Assembly: GCA_964533375.1 (NCBI GenBank)
Contig: CAZHLW010000001.1
Span: 434,001 to 498,000, forward strand
Direction: 5' to 3'
DNA length: 64,000 nucleotides
Source of the DNA: CALREJ01 sp964533375
Lineage (GTDB): Bacteria > Patescibacteriota > Gracilibacteria > Peribacterales > Peribacteraceae
Shown here: piece after piece, positions 52,097 to 61,491 of the stretch
Layout: each line of letters starts with the position of its first letter
How positions within the stretch are numbered: position 1 is the first letter of the stretch
Program-made: the position numbers and the translations under genes
Notes under the pieces: model-generated
Database searches by the model: none
What the model was told of the DNA's origin: nothing
What the model saw: only the letters and a program-made list of their open reading frames with translations

Positions 52097-54136
52097 ATGA
52101 ATTTAAAGACGCCGCTCAAAGATGCCATTCGCACGACCAGGGATCACCTGGATGTGCTTGAGAGCATGGATATCAAAACGGTGGGGGATTTACTAATGTA
52201 TCTGCCGCGTGCGCATGAGGATTTAAGCCAGATCCAGACCATTGCCGATTCTCCTCTTGGCGAGAAAGTGTCACTGCGCGGATCCATCGGAGAATTAAAA
52301 ACAGTGCGCATCCGTGGAGGTCGTGTGATTGTGAGTACGGTGTTTACAGATACCACCGGCGCAACACTCGATGCTATCTGGTTCAATCAGCCGCATATTA
52401 AACGCATGCTTGCAGAAGAAGCGGAAGTTGTGCTCACGGGAAAGATCACGGAGAAAAGTTACCGGCTGCAAATGCAGAGTCCGCAGTTTGAAGCAGTCGG
52501 AAAGCAACCACTCATTCATGCAGGGCGACTGGTGCCGGTGTATCCGCAGCACGATCTTATTAGTACCAAATGGCTCCGTGAAAAAATGGTCCTCATTAAA
52601 GACGCCATCAACTTGATTGATGAAACATTGCCGCAGAGCGTGATCGACGACGAAGTATTAATGTCGCGCAAAGATGCAGTGATGGCGCTGCATTTTCCCG
52701 AGAAGCCTGATGATGTCGAACGTGCACAGCAGCGCATGGCGTTTGAGGAAATGTATTTTGTGCAGGTCGAAGCACTGGAAAGAAAAAAATTATGGCAGGG
52801 AGAACATCAGAAGCGTTTACAAATTCCGATGGACGCAGACCTCATCAAACAATTTTTCGCATCACTGAAATTCCAGCCGACGGGCAGTCAGAAAATTGCG
52901 ATCTATGAAATTCTCCGCGACATGGAAAAAGATGTGCCGATGTCTCGTCTTCTCGAAGGGGATGTCGGTTCGGGAAAAACACTCGTCGCTGTTGCGGTGA
53001 TGGCGACAGTTCTGCGTCATGGCGGTCAGTGTGCGCTTATGGTTCCAACAGAAGTTTTAGCGCGGCAGCATGCGGAAAACATCTCACGCTTACTTTTGAA
53101 TTTTTATAATTATGTATTGGAAAATTCTGCGAGCGGCATGACCTTTCCGTTGCCACGCGTGGAACTGTTAACAGGTTCCACACCTGCACCTGATTCCAGA
53201 AATATTAAAATGGGAACCGCCAGTGGAACAGTGGATATTGTGATCGGCACGCATGCGTTGATAGAAGACACGGTGCAATTCAAAGATGTGAAATTAGTCA
53301 TTGTCGATGAGCAACATCGTTTTGGTGTGAACCAGCGTGCGAGATTGAAAGACAAAGGTAACCCGCATTTCTTGGCAATGACTGCAACACCCATTCCGCG
53401 CACACTCGCACTCACTGCGTATGGTGATCATGATCTTTCTGTGCTGCTTGAAAAACCCGGCAACAGAAAAGTGATCCAGACAAAAGTAGTATCACCCGAT
53501 GATCGTAAGACGGTGGAACTTTTCATTGATCACCAGATTGCGGAAGGCCGGCAAGTATTTGTGGTGTGTCCGCTGATTACCGGATCGGAAGCAGAGGAAA
53601 TTAAAGATGTGAAAAGTGTGGAAGCGGAAGTGAAGCGACTGCGCGAAGGATTCCCGCACCGGCGCATCAATATGTTGCATGGGAAAATGTTGCCTGCGGA
53701 TAAGACGGATATTCTCCGGCGCTTCAAAGAAAAAGAATTTGATATTCTCGTCTCAACATCGGTGATCGAAGTCGGCATCGATGTACCAAACAGCACAATT
53801 ATCATCATCGAAGGATCTGAACGATTTGGTCTCGCACAATTACACCAATTCCGCGGTCGCGTTGGACGCGGCGATCATCAGAGTTACTGTTTCTTGTTTA
53901 CAACCACCCCGGAACAAGCGCGCTCACCACGGCTGAAGGCCATGGAACAGTACGACTCCGGATTCCATCTGGCGGAGATCGATTTGAAGCTGCGCGGCCC
54001 CGGAGAACTTTTTGGCATCCGGCAAAGCGGATTGCCCGATTTCCGCTTCCCGAACCTGTTTCAGCCGGAATTCATTCTGCGGGCACGGCATGCGGCGGAA
54101 AAGGCAATGGGCATCAGCGGAGACAGGGCGGCGTGA
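52097..54136 (+). CDS. recG: ATP-dependent DNA helicase RecG
   Basis: A 679-residue RecG, which regresses stalled forks and processes recombination intermediates. The N-terminal wedge/OB region (about 1-240) precedes the helicase core. Walker A is LEGDVGSGKT (about 294-303), the DExH box is VDEQHRFG (about 403-410), and TATPIPRTL, STSVIEVGIDVPN and QFRGRVGRG follow. The C-terminal RecG-specific part (LRGPGELFGIRQSGLPDFRF) is complete. TACACT lies seven bases before the ATG. Slightly shorter than E. coli RecG. Confidence 0.96.
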   Translation: MNLKTPLKDAIRTTRDHLDVLESMDIKTVGDLLMYLPRAHEDLSQIQTIADSPLGEKVSLRGSIGELKTVRIRGGRVIVSTVFTDTTGATLDAIWFNQPHIKRMLAEEAEVVLTGKITEKSYRLQMQSPQFEAVGKQPLIHAGRLVPVYPQHDLISTKWLREKMVLIKDAINLIDETLPQSVIDDEVLMSRKDAVMALHFPEKPDDVERAQQRMAFEEMYFVQVEALERKKLWQGEHQKRLQIPMDADLIKQFFASLKFQPTGSQKIAIYEILRDMEKDVPMSRLLEGDVGSGKTLVAVAVMATVLRHGGQCALMVPTEVLARQHAENISRLLLNFYNYVLENSASGMTFPLPRVELLTGSTPAPDSRNIKMGTASGTVDIVIGTHALIEDTVQFKDVKLVIVDEQHRFGVNQRARLKDKGNPHFLAMTATPIPRTLALTAYGDHDLSVLLEKPGNRKVIQTKVVSPDDRKTVELFIDHQIAEGRQVFVVCPLITGSEAEEIKDVKSVEAEVKRLREGFPHRRINMLHGKMLPADKTDILRRFKEKEFDILVSTSVIEVGIDVPNSTIIIIEGSERFGLAQLHQFRGRVGRGDHQSYCFLFTTTPEQARSPRLKAMEQYDSGFHLAEIDLKLRGPGELFGIRQSGLPDFRFPNLFQPEFILRARHAAEKAMGISGDRAA

Positions 54137-54199
54137 GTATTTTTCATTGTCAAACAGCCAAGAAAGGCTAGACTATCTCTGTTTTCTCCCTATTTTCGT

Positions 54200-54853
54200 A
54201 TGGCTGACGATCAGACGCAAGATCCGACCGGTGGCACCACTCCTATCCGCCCTGGTGATACCGTTCCTGCAGAAGGCATCGATCCTTCCCAGGTGTTTGC
54301 AACGCCTCCCACACCGCCGCCTGCACAAGCAGGAGGACAGATGGGTGATGACGACGGTACCGGCGGCAACCCGCCGCAGGATCAGGGTCCGCCTCCGCCT
54401 CCCGTTGGAACGGTGGCAACGAAAGAAATGGGCTACGACGACGAAGATATCCGTGTCCTTGGTGAAGTGGGCAGCTACCGCTTCGGTACAATTGCCGATC
54501 AGCTCTCCAACGAAAATATTCTTGCTCCCGCACACCCGAACACGGTGTTCGATGAGCAGCGCTTCCTCACGTTGCTGCGCGGCAGCATCTCCCTCACGCG
54601 CGATGAAAAGTGGCGCATTGTGAAAGCTATTCCGAACCTCAGCCAGTTCCAGGTAGACGAACTGCAGAAAATTCTGGAAGAGGAACGCCGCAAATTCAGC
54701 GAGCTCTCACCAAAGCACCTCACACAGCTGATGAAGCTCGAACAGAAGCACAGCCAGGACTGGCAGGATCTGCAGAGCATTTCCGTACAGGAAGGTGCGA
54801 AGCAGCAGGAACAGGCGGCTGCGGATGATATTCGGAAGCAGCTGGGATTATAA
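54200..54853 (+). CDS. unrecognised protein with Pro/Gly-rich N-terminus
   Basis: A 217-residue soluble protein. About 75 residues of disordered Pro/Gly/Asp/Gln-rich sequence (including PPPPP) are followed by a compact helical domain (about 80-217). The second helix pair, rich in Glu, Lys and Gln, looks like a coiled coil. No signal peptide. It lies 63 bases after recG and may be independent; TAGACT occurs at 54169-54174. No function is assigned. Confidence 0.7.
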   Translation: MADDQTQDPTGGTTPIRPGDTVPAEGIDPSQVFATPPTPPPAQAGGQMGDDDGTGGNPPQDQGPPPPPVGTVATKEMGYDDEDIRVLGEVGSYRFGTIADQLSNENILAPAHPNTVFDEQRFLTLLRGSISLTRDEKWRIVKAIPNLSQFQVDELQKILEEERRKFSELSPKHLTQLMKLEQKHSQDWQDLQSISVQEGAKQQEQAAADDIRKQLGL

Positions 54854-54960
54854 GGTCGAGGAGAAGGTTAAGGATAAGCAATTATTATAAGTACATAAGT
54901 ACATTAGTAGATTGCAGGAATCTTGAAAAATCCTCTACAAGCTACTTATGTACAACCTTG

Positions 54961-55500
54961 TCACGCATTCAAATGAAACACCACAAACAGCGCCACTCCC
55001 ACAATCGTCAGGATAATCCCTTTTCCTACACCTTTTCCCATCGCTTTATGAACGGTTGAGAGCAGCAAGAAGAGGAAGGTGGCGAGCGTAAAACGCAGGA
55101 CCAGATCGGACACAAACAATGCCTCAAGATAGGGGATATAGACGGGCAGTTTCTGCTGCATCATCAAATCTCCCAGCAGATACACAATGCCGTACCAGGC
55201 AATCAACCAGCCCGCAAAAAGCCGCAGTGTTTCGACCAGCGGAATATAAGCAAGCTCTTCTGTCTGCATGGCTTTCTCGGTTTTGCGCTCCTCTTTCTTA
55301 TCCTCAATAGTGGTCCACGGCATGGCGGGCGTAAAGCCGACGCTGGCCTGCGGGGCGGCAGGACGCGTTTCCAGAATCTCCTCCACTGTTACATTCCTTT
55401 CCCGCAGCTTCTGGCGCACTTCTTCCGCAGATGCGGCGTCCATCGTGCCGCGGTCGATGCGGCCACGATTGTCACGTCCTGTGTACGAGAAGGTTGGCAT
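54961..55500 (-). CDS. membrane protein with PilC/GspF-like N-terminus
   Basis: A 179-residue protein. Residues 2-42 read TFSYTGRDNRGRIDRGTMDA then ASAEEVRQKLRERNVTVEEI, the N-terminal pattern of PilC/GspF inner-membrane platform proteins of type IV pili and type II secretion. The two GspF helical domains are absent. A charged linker and three or four membrane helices (about 90-178) follow instead. It may be an orphan accessory of a pilus machine encoded elsewhere, or a domain borrowed for another use. Confidence 0.7.
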   Translation of the reverse strand: MPTFSYTGRDNRGRIDRGTMDAASAEEVRQKLRERNVTVEEILETRPAAPQASVGFTPAMPWTTIEDKKEERKTEKAMQTEELAYIPLVETLRLFAGWLIAWYGIVYLLGDLMMQQKLPVYIPYLEALFVSDLVLRFTLATFLFLLLSTVHKAMGKGVGKGIILTIVGVALFVVFHLNA

Positions 55501-55568
55501 GTGTCGGTTACGGGAGATCAGTTATGGGTTATGGGACCAAAACCCCGGCAAAGCGAAGCGCAGACGGA

Positions 55569-56519
55569 TTACTGGGCATTCGGCTTGATGGTGCCAAGCA
55601 TGTAGCTGATGGCAGCCTGCAGATTGGCTGGTCCGCGGATTTCGAAGTGGCGTCCTTCTGTCCACGCCTTGTAGCCAACCACGCCGCCTGCTTCGGCCTT
55701 TACCTGCCCGTCCATGCTGGTTTCACCGCTCACAATGTTCACACTGAGCGGGCCCTCGCCAATGTTATTGATTTCCTGCGGACCGACTTCCAGGTGCCAG
55801 AGTGTGCTGGACGTTGCACCGAAGGAGGTGAAGTACCAGTTCTTATGAATGGCGATACAGTAGGCTGCGGTCTTGGTGCAGTACTGCTGTGTCCAGTTGC
55901 CTGCAGCCATGTTATCTTTTGCCATCACCGCGGCTTTTTCGGACAGCTCTGTGGATGCCTCGTACGCGGGAGCGGATGACTGCACTGCAGCGGCGCTCGA
56001 AACAGCAACAACGCTGGACGCAACACTGCTGATGCGGGAGGACGATGCCACAACCGGAGCGGAACTGACTGCTGTGACGACAGATGAAGCTGCACTCGAA
56101 GTGACGCTACTCATAGATGACGATTCCGATGACATGCTTTCTTCAGACGAAGAACTGCTGCTTGGTTCCATAGACGTCACTTTCTCCACGCGCATAATCA
56201 TGCCGCCTGCTTCCACCGTCGGACGAACAGCGCCAAACACTTCCACCTTGTCGCCAATAAAATCACTGAGGTCGATATCCGAGCTCTGCAGCATAATAAA
56301 GCGACCGTCTTCCAGCTCCAGCTTGTGTGTTCCTTCCATGAAAATGCTCGCACCGGCTGCGCGAAGCACACCCTGATACGTGACGTTCTTTGTCTCCTGC
56401 ATAGGGGCGCTGCTGATAGTCGGTGTTGAGGATTGTCCGTTATTCGAATCTGTCGTGCTGGTGCAGGCACCAAGGACTGCCAGCGGAATCAAAACGGCAA
56501 AGGAAAGGGTGGATTTCAT
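55569..56519 (-). CDS. lipoprotein with Ser-rich linker
   Basis: A 316-residue predicted lipoprotein. The signal peptide ends in lipobox LGAC with Cys 19. A small beta domain (about 45-110, with VTYQGVLRAAGASIFMEGTH) precedes a Ser/Ala/Val linker of about 75 residues. A second beta-rich domain follows (about 200-316) with a Cys pair (QYCTKTAAYCIAI). ATG 56519 gives a proper signal peptide; the 19-residue upstream extension does not. Anchored outside the membrane; no enzymatic motif. Confidence 0.78.
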   Translation of the reverse strand: MKSTLSFAVLIPLAVLGACTSTTDSNNGQSSTPTISSAPMQETKNVTYQGVLRAAGASIFMEGTHKLELEDGRFIMLQSSDIDLSDFIGDKVEVFGAVRPTVEAGGMIMRVEKVTSMEPSSSSSSEESMSSESSSMSSVTSSAASSVVTAVSSAPVVASSSRISSVASSVVAVSSAAAVQSSAPAYEASTELSEKAAVMAKDNMAAGNWTQQYCTKTAAYCIAIHKNWYFTSFGATSSTLWHLEVGPQEINNIGEGPLSVNIVSGETSMDGQVKAEAGGVVGYKAWTEGRHFEIRGPANLQAAISYMLGTIKPNAQ

Positions 56520-56601
56520 AGAGTCAAAAGGGAAGGGCAAATGGATGCTCAAGTGTAGCGTTTTTTGCAAAAACAATACACCAGATTCAAGGGATTTTAT
56601 C

Positions 56602-56689
56602 TGGCGGAGAGAGTGGGATTCGAACCCACGGAACCTTGCGGCTCACCTGATTTCAAGTCAGGCGCTTTCGACCACTCAGCCATCTCTCC
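56602..56689 (-). tRNA. tRNA-Ser (TGA)
   Basis: A class II cloverleaf with a long variable arm. The acceptor GGAGAGA pairs with TCTCTCC, and the anticodon stem CTGAC-type encloses loop CTTGAAA (anticodon TGA). The discriminator is G and CCA is encoded. A -10 TACAAT with an upstream TTTGTA (16 bases) lies at 56696-56723 on the minus strand. Confidence 0.95.
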
Positions 56690-56809
56690 GTGCGTATTGT
56701 AGCGGAAAAGTCATCGTTACAAACCCTGAATACAACTCTGTTTCAGCGATTATTGACAGTATGGAAGAGCGGGGAGGATGATGATTCCCTGGTTTACTTC
56801 CTTTCTTCT

Positions 56810-57820
56810 ATGTTAAACGAATCTGCAGTTATTGACGTTGATATTCCCGGCCTGGAGTTTCAGCAGGGAAAGGTCGGACACACTGCTGATTTGACGCCGG
56901 AATGGTTTCAGCCCCCTGCTCATATTGATCCCGATACACGACTTGCTCTTACAATACGTGGTGATGGAATCAGTGCATTTAACCATAAGCTGACACCGGG
57001 TATCCCGGGCAGAGGCATGCTATTACATGAGCAGACTGAACTTTTTAGAGTAAAAATGATCGAAGGTCTTAGTGATGATTGTATAACGTCTGATGTGTCT
57101 GAATTTGGTGAAAGATTGCAGCCGCATGCCTCTCTTTTGAAGCATCGGGCAAAGATTATTGAAAAAGGATATACGTTAGGTGCAGAGTGTGTCTGGCGTA
57201 ATGCTTTAGATGGCACTGGTTGGAAACAATATCTGCAAACCGGGCAGGTTTGTGGTGTTCGATTGCCGGCTGATTTACAGCAATATGAAGAATTTCCAGC
57301 TCATCTTGGATTGAAGTTCACTCCCACGCTTAAGAGTGAAAAAGACGAAGCGATTACGTTTGATCAAATGGTAGAACGCATCAAACAGGATTATCCAAGA
57401 ATGGCTGTTGATATTGCAGATTATGCCAGAGAAAGAACATTGGAATTTGCCAGGCTTGGTATTGGTCTCTTTCAGCAGGTAGGTTTACGTTTGGGTGATG
57501 GAAAATTTGAATTTTTCTGCAGGAGACCACCAACTGCAGATCGCTTTGATGTGCAAAAAGAAATTTTTATTGGTGATGAATATCACACAGGTGACAGCTC
57601 ACGCATCTGGCCTGCCGGACCGATTGAAAAAGGACAAAAGCCTTTGCAATACAGCAAGCAGTTTATTCGGGATTGGTTACTGAAACAGGGATACAATCCG
57701 GAAAGCGGAACTCCTCCACCACCATTATCAGATGAAGTTGTGCGGCAAACGATCGACATGTACCGCATTCCTTTCGAGAAGCTGGCAGGCCGTACTTTTG
57801 AGGAAGTTATTCAATCGTAA
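56810..57820 (+). CDS. purC: SAICAR synthase-like protein (PurC)
   Basis: A 336-residue protein of the PurC family, which joins aspartate to CAIR in purine synthesis using ATP. Matches to the family include RGDGISAFNHK, IPGRGMLLHEQT and the signature AECVWRNALDGTGWKQY. GQVCGVRLPADL, LKFTPTLKSEKDE, LGDGKFEF and DSSRIWP also fit. The N-terminal nucleotide loop GKVGHTADL departs from the usual GKVRDIY. The start is ATG 56810; the frame opens earlier at a GTG beside the tRNA-Ser gene. No other purine gene is in view. Its last 14 bases overlap the convergent tkt gene. Confidence 0.82.
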   Translation: MLNESAVIDVDIPGLEFQQGKVGHTADLTPEWFQPPAHIDPDTRLALTIRGDGISAFNHKLTPGIPGRGMLLHEQTELFRVKMIEGLSDDCITSDVSEFGERLQPHASLLKHRAKIIEKGYTLGAECVWRNALDGTGWKQYLQTGQVCGVRLPADLQQYEEFPAHLGLKFTPTLKSEKDEAITFDQMVERIKQDYPRMAVDIADYARERTLEFARLGIGLFQQVGLRLGDGKFEFFCRRPPTADRFDVQKEIFIGDEYHTGDSSRIWPAGPIEKGQKPLQYSKQFIRDWLLKQGYNPESGTPPPPLSDEVVRQTIDMYRIPFEKLAGRTFEEVIQS

Positions 57821-60146
57821 GGTCCTCTACTTCTCCCAACCGCCGCCTGAGCTCCTCATTCCTTGGCAGTTTAAGTGATGGAACCGAACGCGCTTTCCAG
57901 GCCTGGCGCAAATCTTCCAGGTATCCTTTGTCATGAATCAGCTTATCGACAAACGGCTGTGCCTGCTCACGGAAGCGGCTGGTGCCGAGTCTGTTGGTCA
58001 TCATGTACACCGATGACACAAATGCGTCTTCGCCGCCGGTTACTTCCGTGTGGAGTTCGTCTTCGATTGCATCGGCAATACTTTCGCTGTCGAGTCCTGC
58101 AAAGAACATCAGGTCCTCTGCTTTGCCGGACGGGAAGAACTGATTCAGTCCGAGTCTGCGGAGACTGCAGGGGAGCTGGAAGTCTGCGATGATGTCTGCA
58201 ACAAGAGACGAAATGCCGCCTTCCGTGTTGTGGTCTTCCACGACAATGAGATGCTGTGTTTCAAATGCGGCCTGCATGATGGCTGCAGCATCAATCGGGC
58301 GGATGCAGCTGACATTCAGCACGCGAATGCTGCGCTTGTTGCGCTCAGCGTTTTCCAATACTTTCACTGCTTTCATCACTTCGTGTAATGCGATGCCGGA
58401 GGAAATCACCGTGACATCATCAATTCCATCACCATGTCCGCGAATCAGATCCGCTTTGCCGTCGTACACATAGTCTGCGCCGTAAATCGGTTCACCGTTT
58501 GGCGACACCAACTGCGGATGATCGCTGCGTGGAGAGAAAATGTACACAGACTCATGTCCTTCGCTGATAATCTCGAGCGCCTTCTCCGCCATTGCTCCTG
58601 CCTGGTTACTATCACCCGGCATCCAGACCTGCGTGTGGCGGAAGGGAAGATTCAAATAATTCTGTTCCTGATGCGTCTCGCCGTCTTCTCCCACACTGAG
58701 TCCCGAGTGCGTGCAGTCGTGAATCACGCCGCAGCGGGTGTGACCGCAGTTGATATCAATAAGTCTTGCGTTTGCGCGCGCTTCGTTCGTACCGAATGCG
58801 GCGAAGGTGTAGGTGATGGGCAAAAGGCCGGACTGACGCATGCCTGCGGCCATCATGTACATATTTGCTTCGGCAACTCCCACATTGATGACGCGATCCG
58901 GAAATTCTTTGTGCACTTTATCAAACCCACCTGATCCAGCGAGATCGGCATGGAGGACAATAATACGATGATCATGCTTCATCAGACTCTTCAGATGCGT
59001 GGCACCCAGATCTTTGCGTGCAGCACCTTTCTCGGTTGTGATCGCGCGCTTATATTCCTTTGCCACTTTCCAGTCGATCTCCATATTCGTTTCCGTTCGT
59101 GCATCACTCATATAGCGCTTATGTTCTGCAGCGTGGAACGGTTCGTAGGCTTTCACGACTTCTGCAAGGCTCGGCAGATCTTTCAGTGATGCCTCGTATT
59201 CTTCCTTGCTTAAAGGGGCACCGTGATAGTTTTTTGCGCCACTATTCGATCCCGCTTCCATCACCGCAACGCCATATCCCATGGTCGTGTAGTAACAGAT
59301 GAAGGTGGGGCGCTTCTCTTTGCTTGATGTGCGCAGTTCCTCGGCTTTCTTGAGCGCTGCGGTTACCTGGCCCGGGTCATTGCCGTTCTGTACTTCAATC
59401 ACGTGCCAGCCGGCTGCATGTGCAATCAATGCGATATCGGCGGCAACGACTTTGCTTGGGAGATCGGACAATTGAATGTCGTTCACATCAGCATGCACGA
59501 TCAGGTTATCGAGCTTGAGGTGTGAGGCTAAGCGCAGTGCTTCTGCTACCTGTCCTTCCTGGCTGTCACCATCACCAATCAACACATCGACGATTCCTTC
59601 TTTCTTCTGAAGTTTAAGCCCGAAGGCCGTTCCCAGTCCGTGGCTCAGACCTTTACCAAGCGGGCCTGTCCCAAACGGAATATCCCCAATGTCTGCTTCG
59701 ACGTGTCCCGGGAGACCATTTGGGATGCGGAAGTGATCAATAATTGCCTGCGGGTTTGCCAGACGTGCATCGTGGTCTTCACGACCAAACAGCCACTGGA
59801 GTCCGTACGCGAGCAACGACAGATGTCCGGCACTGATGCGAAGCGGCTGATCAATGTGCGGGTTTCTGTGCTTTCCCAGGAAATACGCAAACGTAAAAGA
59901 CGAGAGCGGTCCGCCCGGGTGGCCGGACTGGTGGTCAAACGGCGCCTGAATGCACAGATGACACATGATTTTGTGCGCAAGGTCGTACTGCTTTCGTTCA
60001 TCATCACTCAATTTTGCTGCATCCTTGGGCCCTATCCAGATGGTTTCCAATTCAGGATTCGCTGCCAACACGCGTTGTGCGGACATGGGGACGACTTTGG
60101 GATCTTTGCCGATGAGTTCTTTGGAAGCTGGGCGGGATGACAACAT
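57807..60146 (-). CDS. tkt: transketolase
   Basis: A 779-residue thiamine-diphosphate enzyme of the non-oxidative pentose phosphate pathway. The N-terminal half has SGHPGGPLSS, GPLGKGLSHGLGTA and the thiamine-binding GDGDSQEG. The middle domain has LHADLAGSGG, INVGVAEANM, FAAFGTNEA and SGLSVGEDGETHQEQ. The C-terminal domain follows. It is about 110 residues longer than usual transketolases, with extra segments before the middle domain and at both ends. ATG 60146 was chosen; the longer frame overlaps the csaA promoter region. Aldolase and gnd genes are near. Confidence 0.92.
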   Translation of the reverse strand: MLSSRPASKELIGKDPKVVPMSAQRVLAANPELETIWIGPKDAAKLSDDERKQYDLAHKIMCHLCIQAPFDHQSGHPGGPLSSFTFAYFLGKHRNPHIDQPLRISAGHLSLLAYGLQWLFGREDHDARLANPQAIIDHFRIPNGLPGHVEADIGDIPFGTGPLGKGLSHGLGTAFGLKLQKKEGIVDVLIGDGDSQEGQVAEALRLASHLKLDNLIVHADVNDIQLSDLPSKVVAADIALIAHAAGWHVIEVQNGNDPGQVTAALKKAEELRTSSKEKRPTFICYYTTMGYGVAVMEAGSNSGAKNYHGAPLSKEEYEASLKDLPSLAEVVKAYEPFHAAEHKRYMSDARTETNMEIDWKVAKEYKRAITTEKGAARKDLGATHLKSLMKHDHRIIVLHADLAGSGGFDKVHKEFPDRVINVGVAEANMYMMAAGMRQSGLLPITYTFAAFGTNEARANARLIDINCGHTRCGVIHDCTHSGLSVGEDGETHQEQNYLNLPFRHTQVWMPGDSNQAGAMAEKALEIISEGHESVYIFSPRSDHPQLVSPNGEPIYGADYVYDGKADLIRGHGDGIDDVTVISSGIALHEVMKAVKVLENAERNKRSIRVLNVSCIRPIDAAAIMQAAFETQHLIVVEDHNTEGGISSLVADIIADFQLPCSLRRLGLNQFFPSGKAEDLMFFAGLDSESIADAIEDELHTEVTGGEDAFVSSVYMMTNRLGTSRFREQAQPFVDKLIHDKGYLEDLRQAWKARSVPSLKLPRNEELRRRLGEVEDLTIE

Positions 60147-60234
60147 GAGATTGAGGGATGAGATTGAGATTAAGGGGAGTATACAGTGTCCTGTTGTGCT
60201 CGTCGAAACATGCATTCTTTGCTATCTTCGCGTT

Positions 60235-60567
60235 ATGGCCACTATCGATGATTTCCAGGTATTAGATATCCGTGTCGGCAGAATCACAGCGGCAGAACCT
60301 TTCCCGGAAGCCCGCAAACCCGCGTACAAACTCACCATTGATTGCGGACCGGAGATCGGCATGAAGCGGTCATCAGCGCAGATTACCGTTCATTATTCCA
60401 TCGAAGATTTGATTGGCCGGCAGATTCTCTGTGTGGTGAATTTTCCGCCACGGCAGATTGGACCGTTTCTTTCAGAAGTTCTGACACTCGGAGTCCCGGA
60501 TGAGAACGGAGAAGTGGTGCTTATCAAGCCTGATGAAGAGGTACCGCTTGGCGGGCGTTTGTATTAG
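60235..60567 (+). CDS. csaA: tRNA-binding protein CsaA
   Basis: A 110-residue CsaA, a dimeric OB-fold protein that binds tRNA and has reported export-related chaperone activity. The sequence follows the family closely: IRVGRITAAEPFPEARKPAY, SSAQITVHYS, CVVNFPPRQIGPFLSEVL and a C-terminal VPLGGRLY. Extended -10 TGC TATCTT lies six bases before ATG 60235. It overlaps the convergent 60564-61454 gene by four bases. Confidence 0.93.
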   Translation: MATIDDFQVLDIRVGRITAAEPFPEARKPAYKLTIDCGPEIGMKRSSAQITVHYSIEDLIGRQILCVVNFPPRQIGPFLSEVLTLGVPDENGEVVLIKPDEEVPLGGRLY

Positions 60568-61454
60568 GCAGCGTCTTCTTTTCTTTTGCCCAATGCAGCG
60601 ACGGCTTTTTCGAGTTGCACGATAAGCTTACGAAGATTTTCCAGTCTTCTTGCAATGCCGGGTCTCATTTTTTCCTCTGTCTCGGTTTTCAGCATCTCCA
60701 AGGCCATAGCGAAAGTCGCTTGTGCATCTTTTGCATATTGCAGACGAGTCCGAACAGCAAGCGGGCCCGGCTGACTTGCGGCATGGAGCAAAGCGGCAGC
60801 ACACAGAACAAAATCCGCTGTTGTTTTGATGACGTTTGTATCTTTTAAAAATCCCGTCGCCCGTTGTCCTGCAATTTCCCACTCCTCACTTTTCATGAGG
60901 CAATCCAGTGTGGCAGCGGGAGAGATGTTTTCCTCTTCAGGTGACATGGAGACAGAACTTTCCGAAGGTGGCGTTGCATCTTTAAACAACAACTGATTGG
61001 TACGTGTACGCAACCGGTTAATATACGCATCAAATTTTTCCGGTGGCATACTTTTTCTCTTCCGGTTGAGATCGTCGTACAAGCGACCTTCAGGACCTGT
61101 TTGCCATTCTTCCAATCTTCCCACATCGTGTGTCTGTATTGCGATTTTTCTGTCCTTCAGCACAATATGTGTCGCTGCTGCAAATCCATTACTCAATTTA
61201 GGAGGGTCTTTTATGCCTTTAAGAAAGACTGCAAATGCAAGAATGAACTTCCTCTGTTCATGCGTAAGTGGATTTGCTGTTTTATTATTTGTATCCAAAA
61301 GCTCGGCGATGGTGCGCTCTATATCAGCAAGTGTCGATTCCGGTATCCCTCTCAATGATTCCGGTAATTCCTCCTGTCTGTCCGGGAATAACAGTCTTTC
61401 GCTGCCTGTTTGATGAGGCATGGAGTCGCTTCCTGATGACTCTGGAATGGACAT
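60564..61454 (-). CDS. unrecognised 296-residue protein
   Basis: A soluble, mostly helical protein with a disordered N-terminus (about 1-35), no signal peptide and a C-terminal coiled-coil-like helix (ARRLENLRKLIVQLEKAV). No recognised domain. TAGAAT lies nine bases before the ATG. The dyad ACTGTC-ACTTTA-GACAGT just upstream overlaps the core promoter. It meets csaA tail to tail with a four-base overlap. Confidence 0.7.
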   Translation of the reverse strand: MSIPESSGSDSMPHQTGSERLLFPDRQEELPESLRGIPESTLADIERTIAELLDTNNKTANPLTHEQRKFILAFAVFLKGIKDPPKLSNGFAAATHIVLKDRKIAIQTHDVGRLEEWQTGPEGRLYDDLNRKRKSMPPEKFDAYINRLRTRTNQLLFKDATPPSESSVSMSPEEENISPAATLDCLMKSEEWEIAGQRATGFLKDTNVIKTTADFVLCAAALLHAASQPGPLAVRTRLQYAKDAQATFAMALEMLKTETEEKMRPGIARRLENLRKLIVQLEKAVAALGKRKEDAA

Positions 61455-61470
61455 GCACCAAGCATTCTAC

Positions 61471-61488
61471 TGTCTAAAGTGACAGTCA
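61471..61488. promoter_or_regulatory. dyad upstream of the 60564-61454 gene
   Basis: ACTGTC and GACAGT pair around six bases, directly upstream of TAGAAT on the minus strand. It could be an operator or a promoter hairpin. Confidence 0.3.
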
Positions 61489-61491
61489 AGC

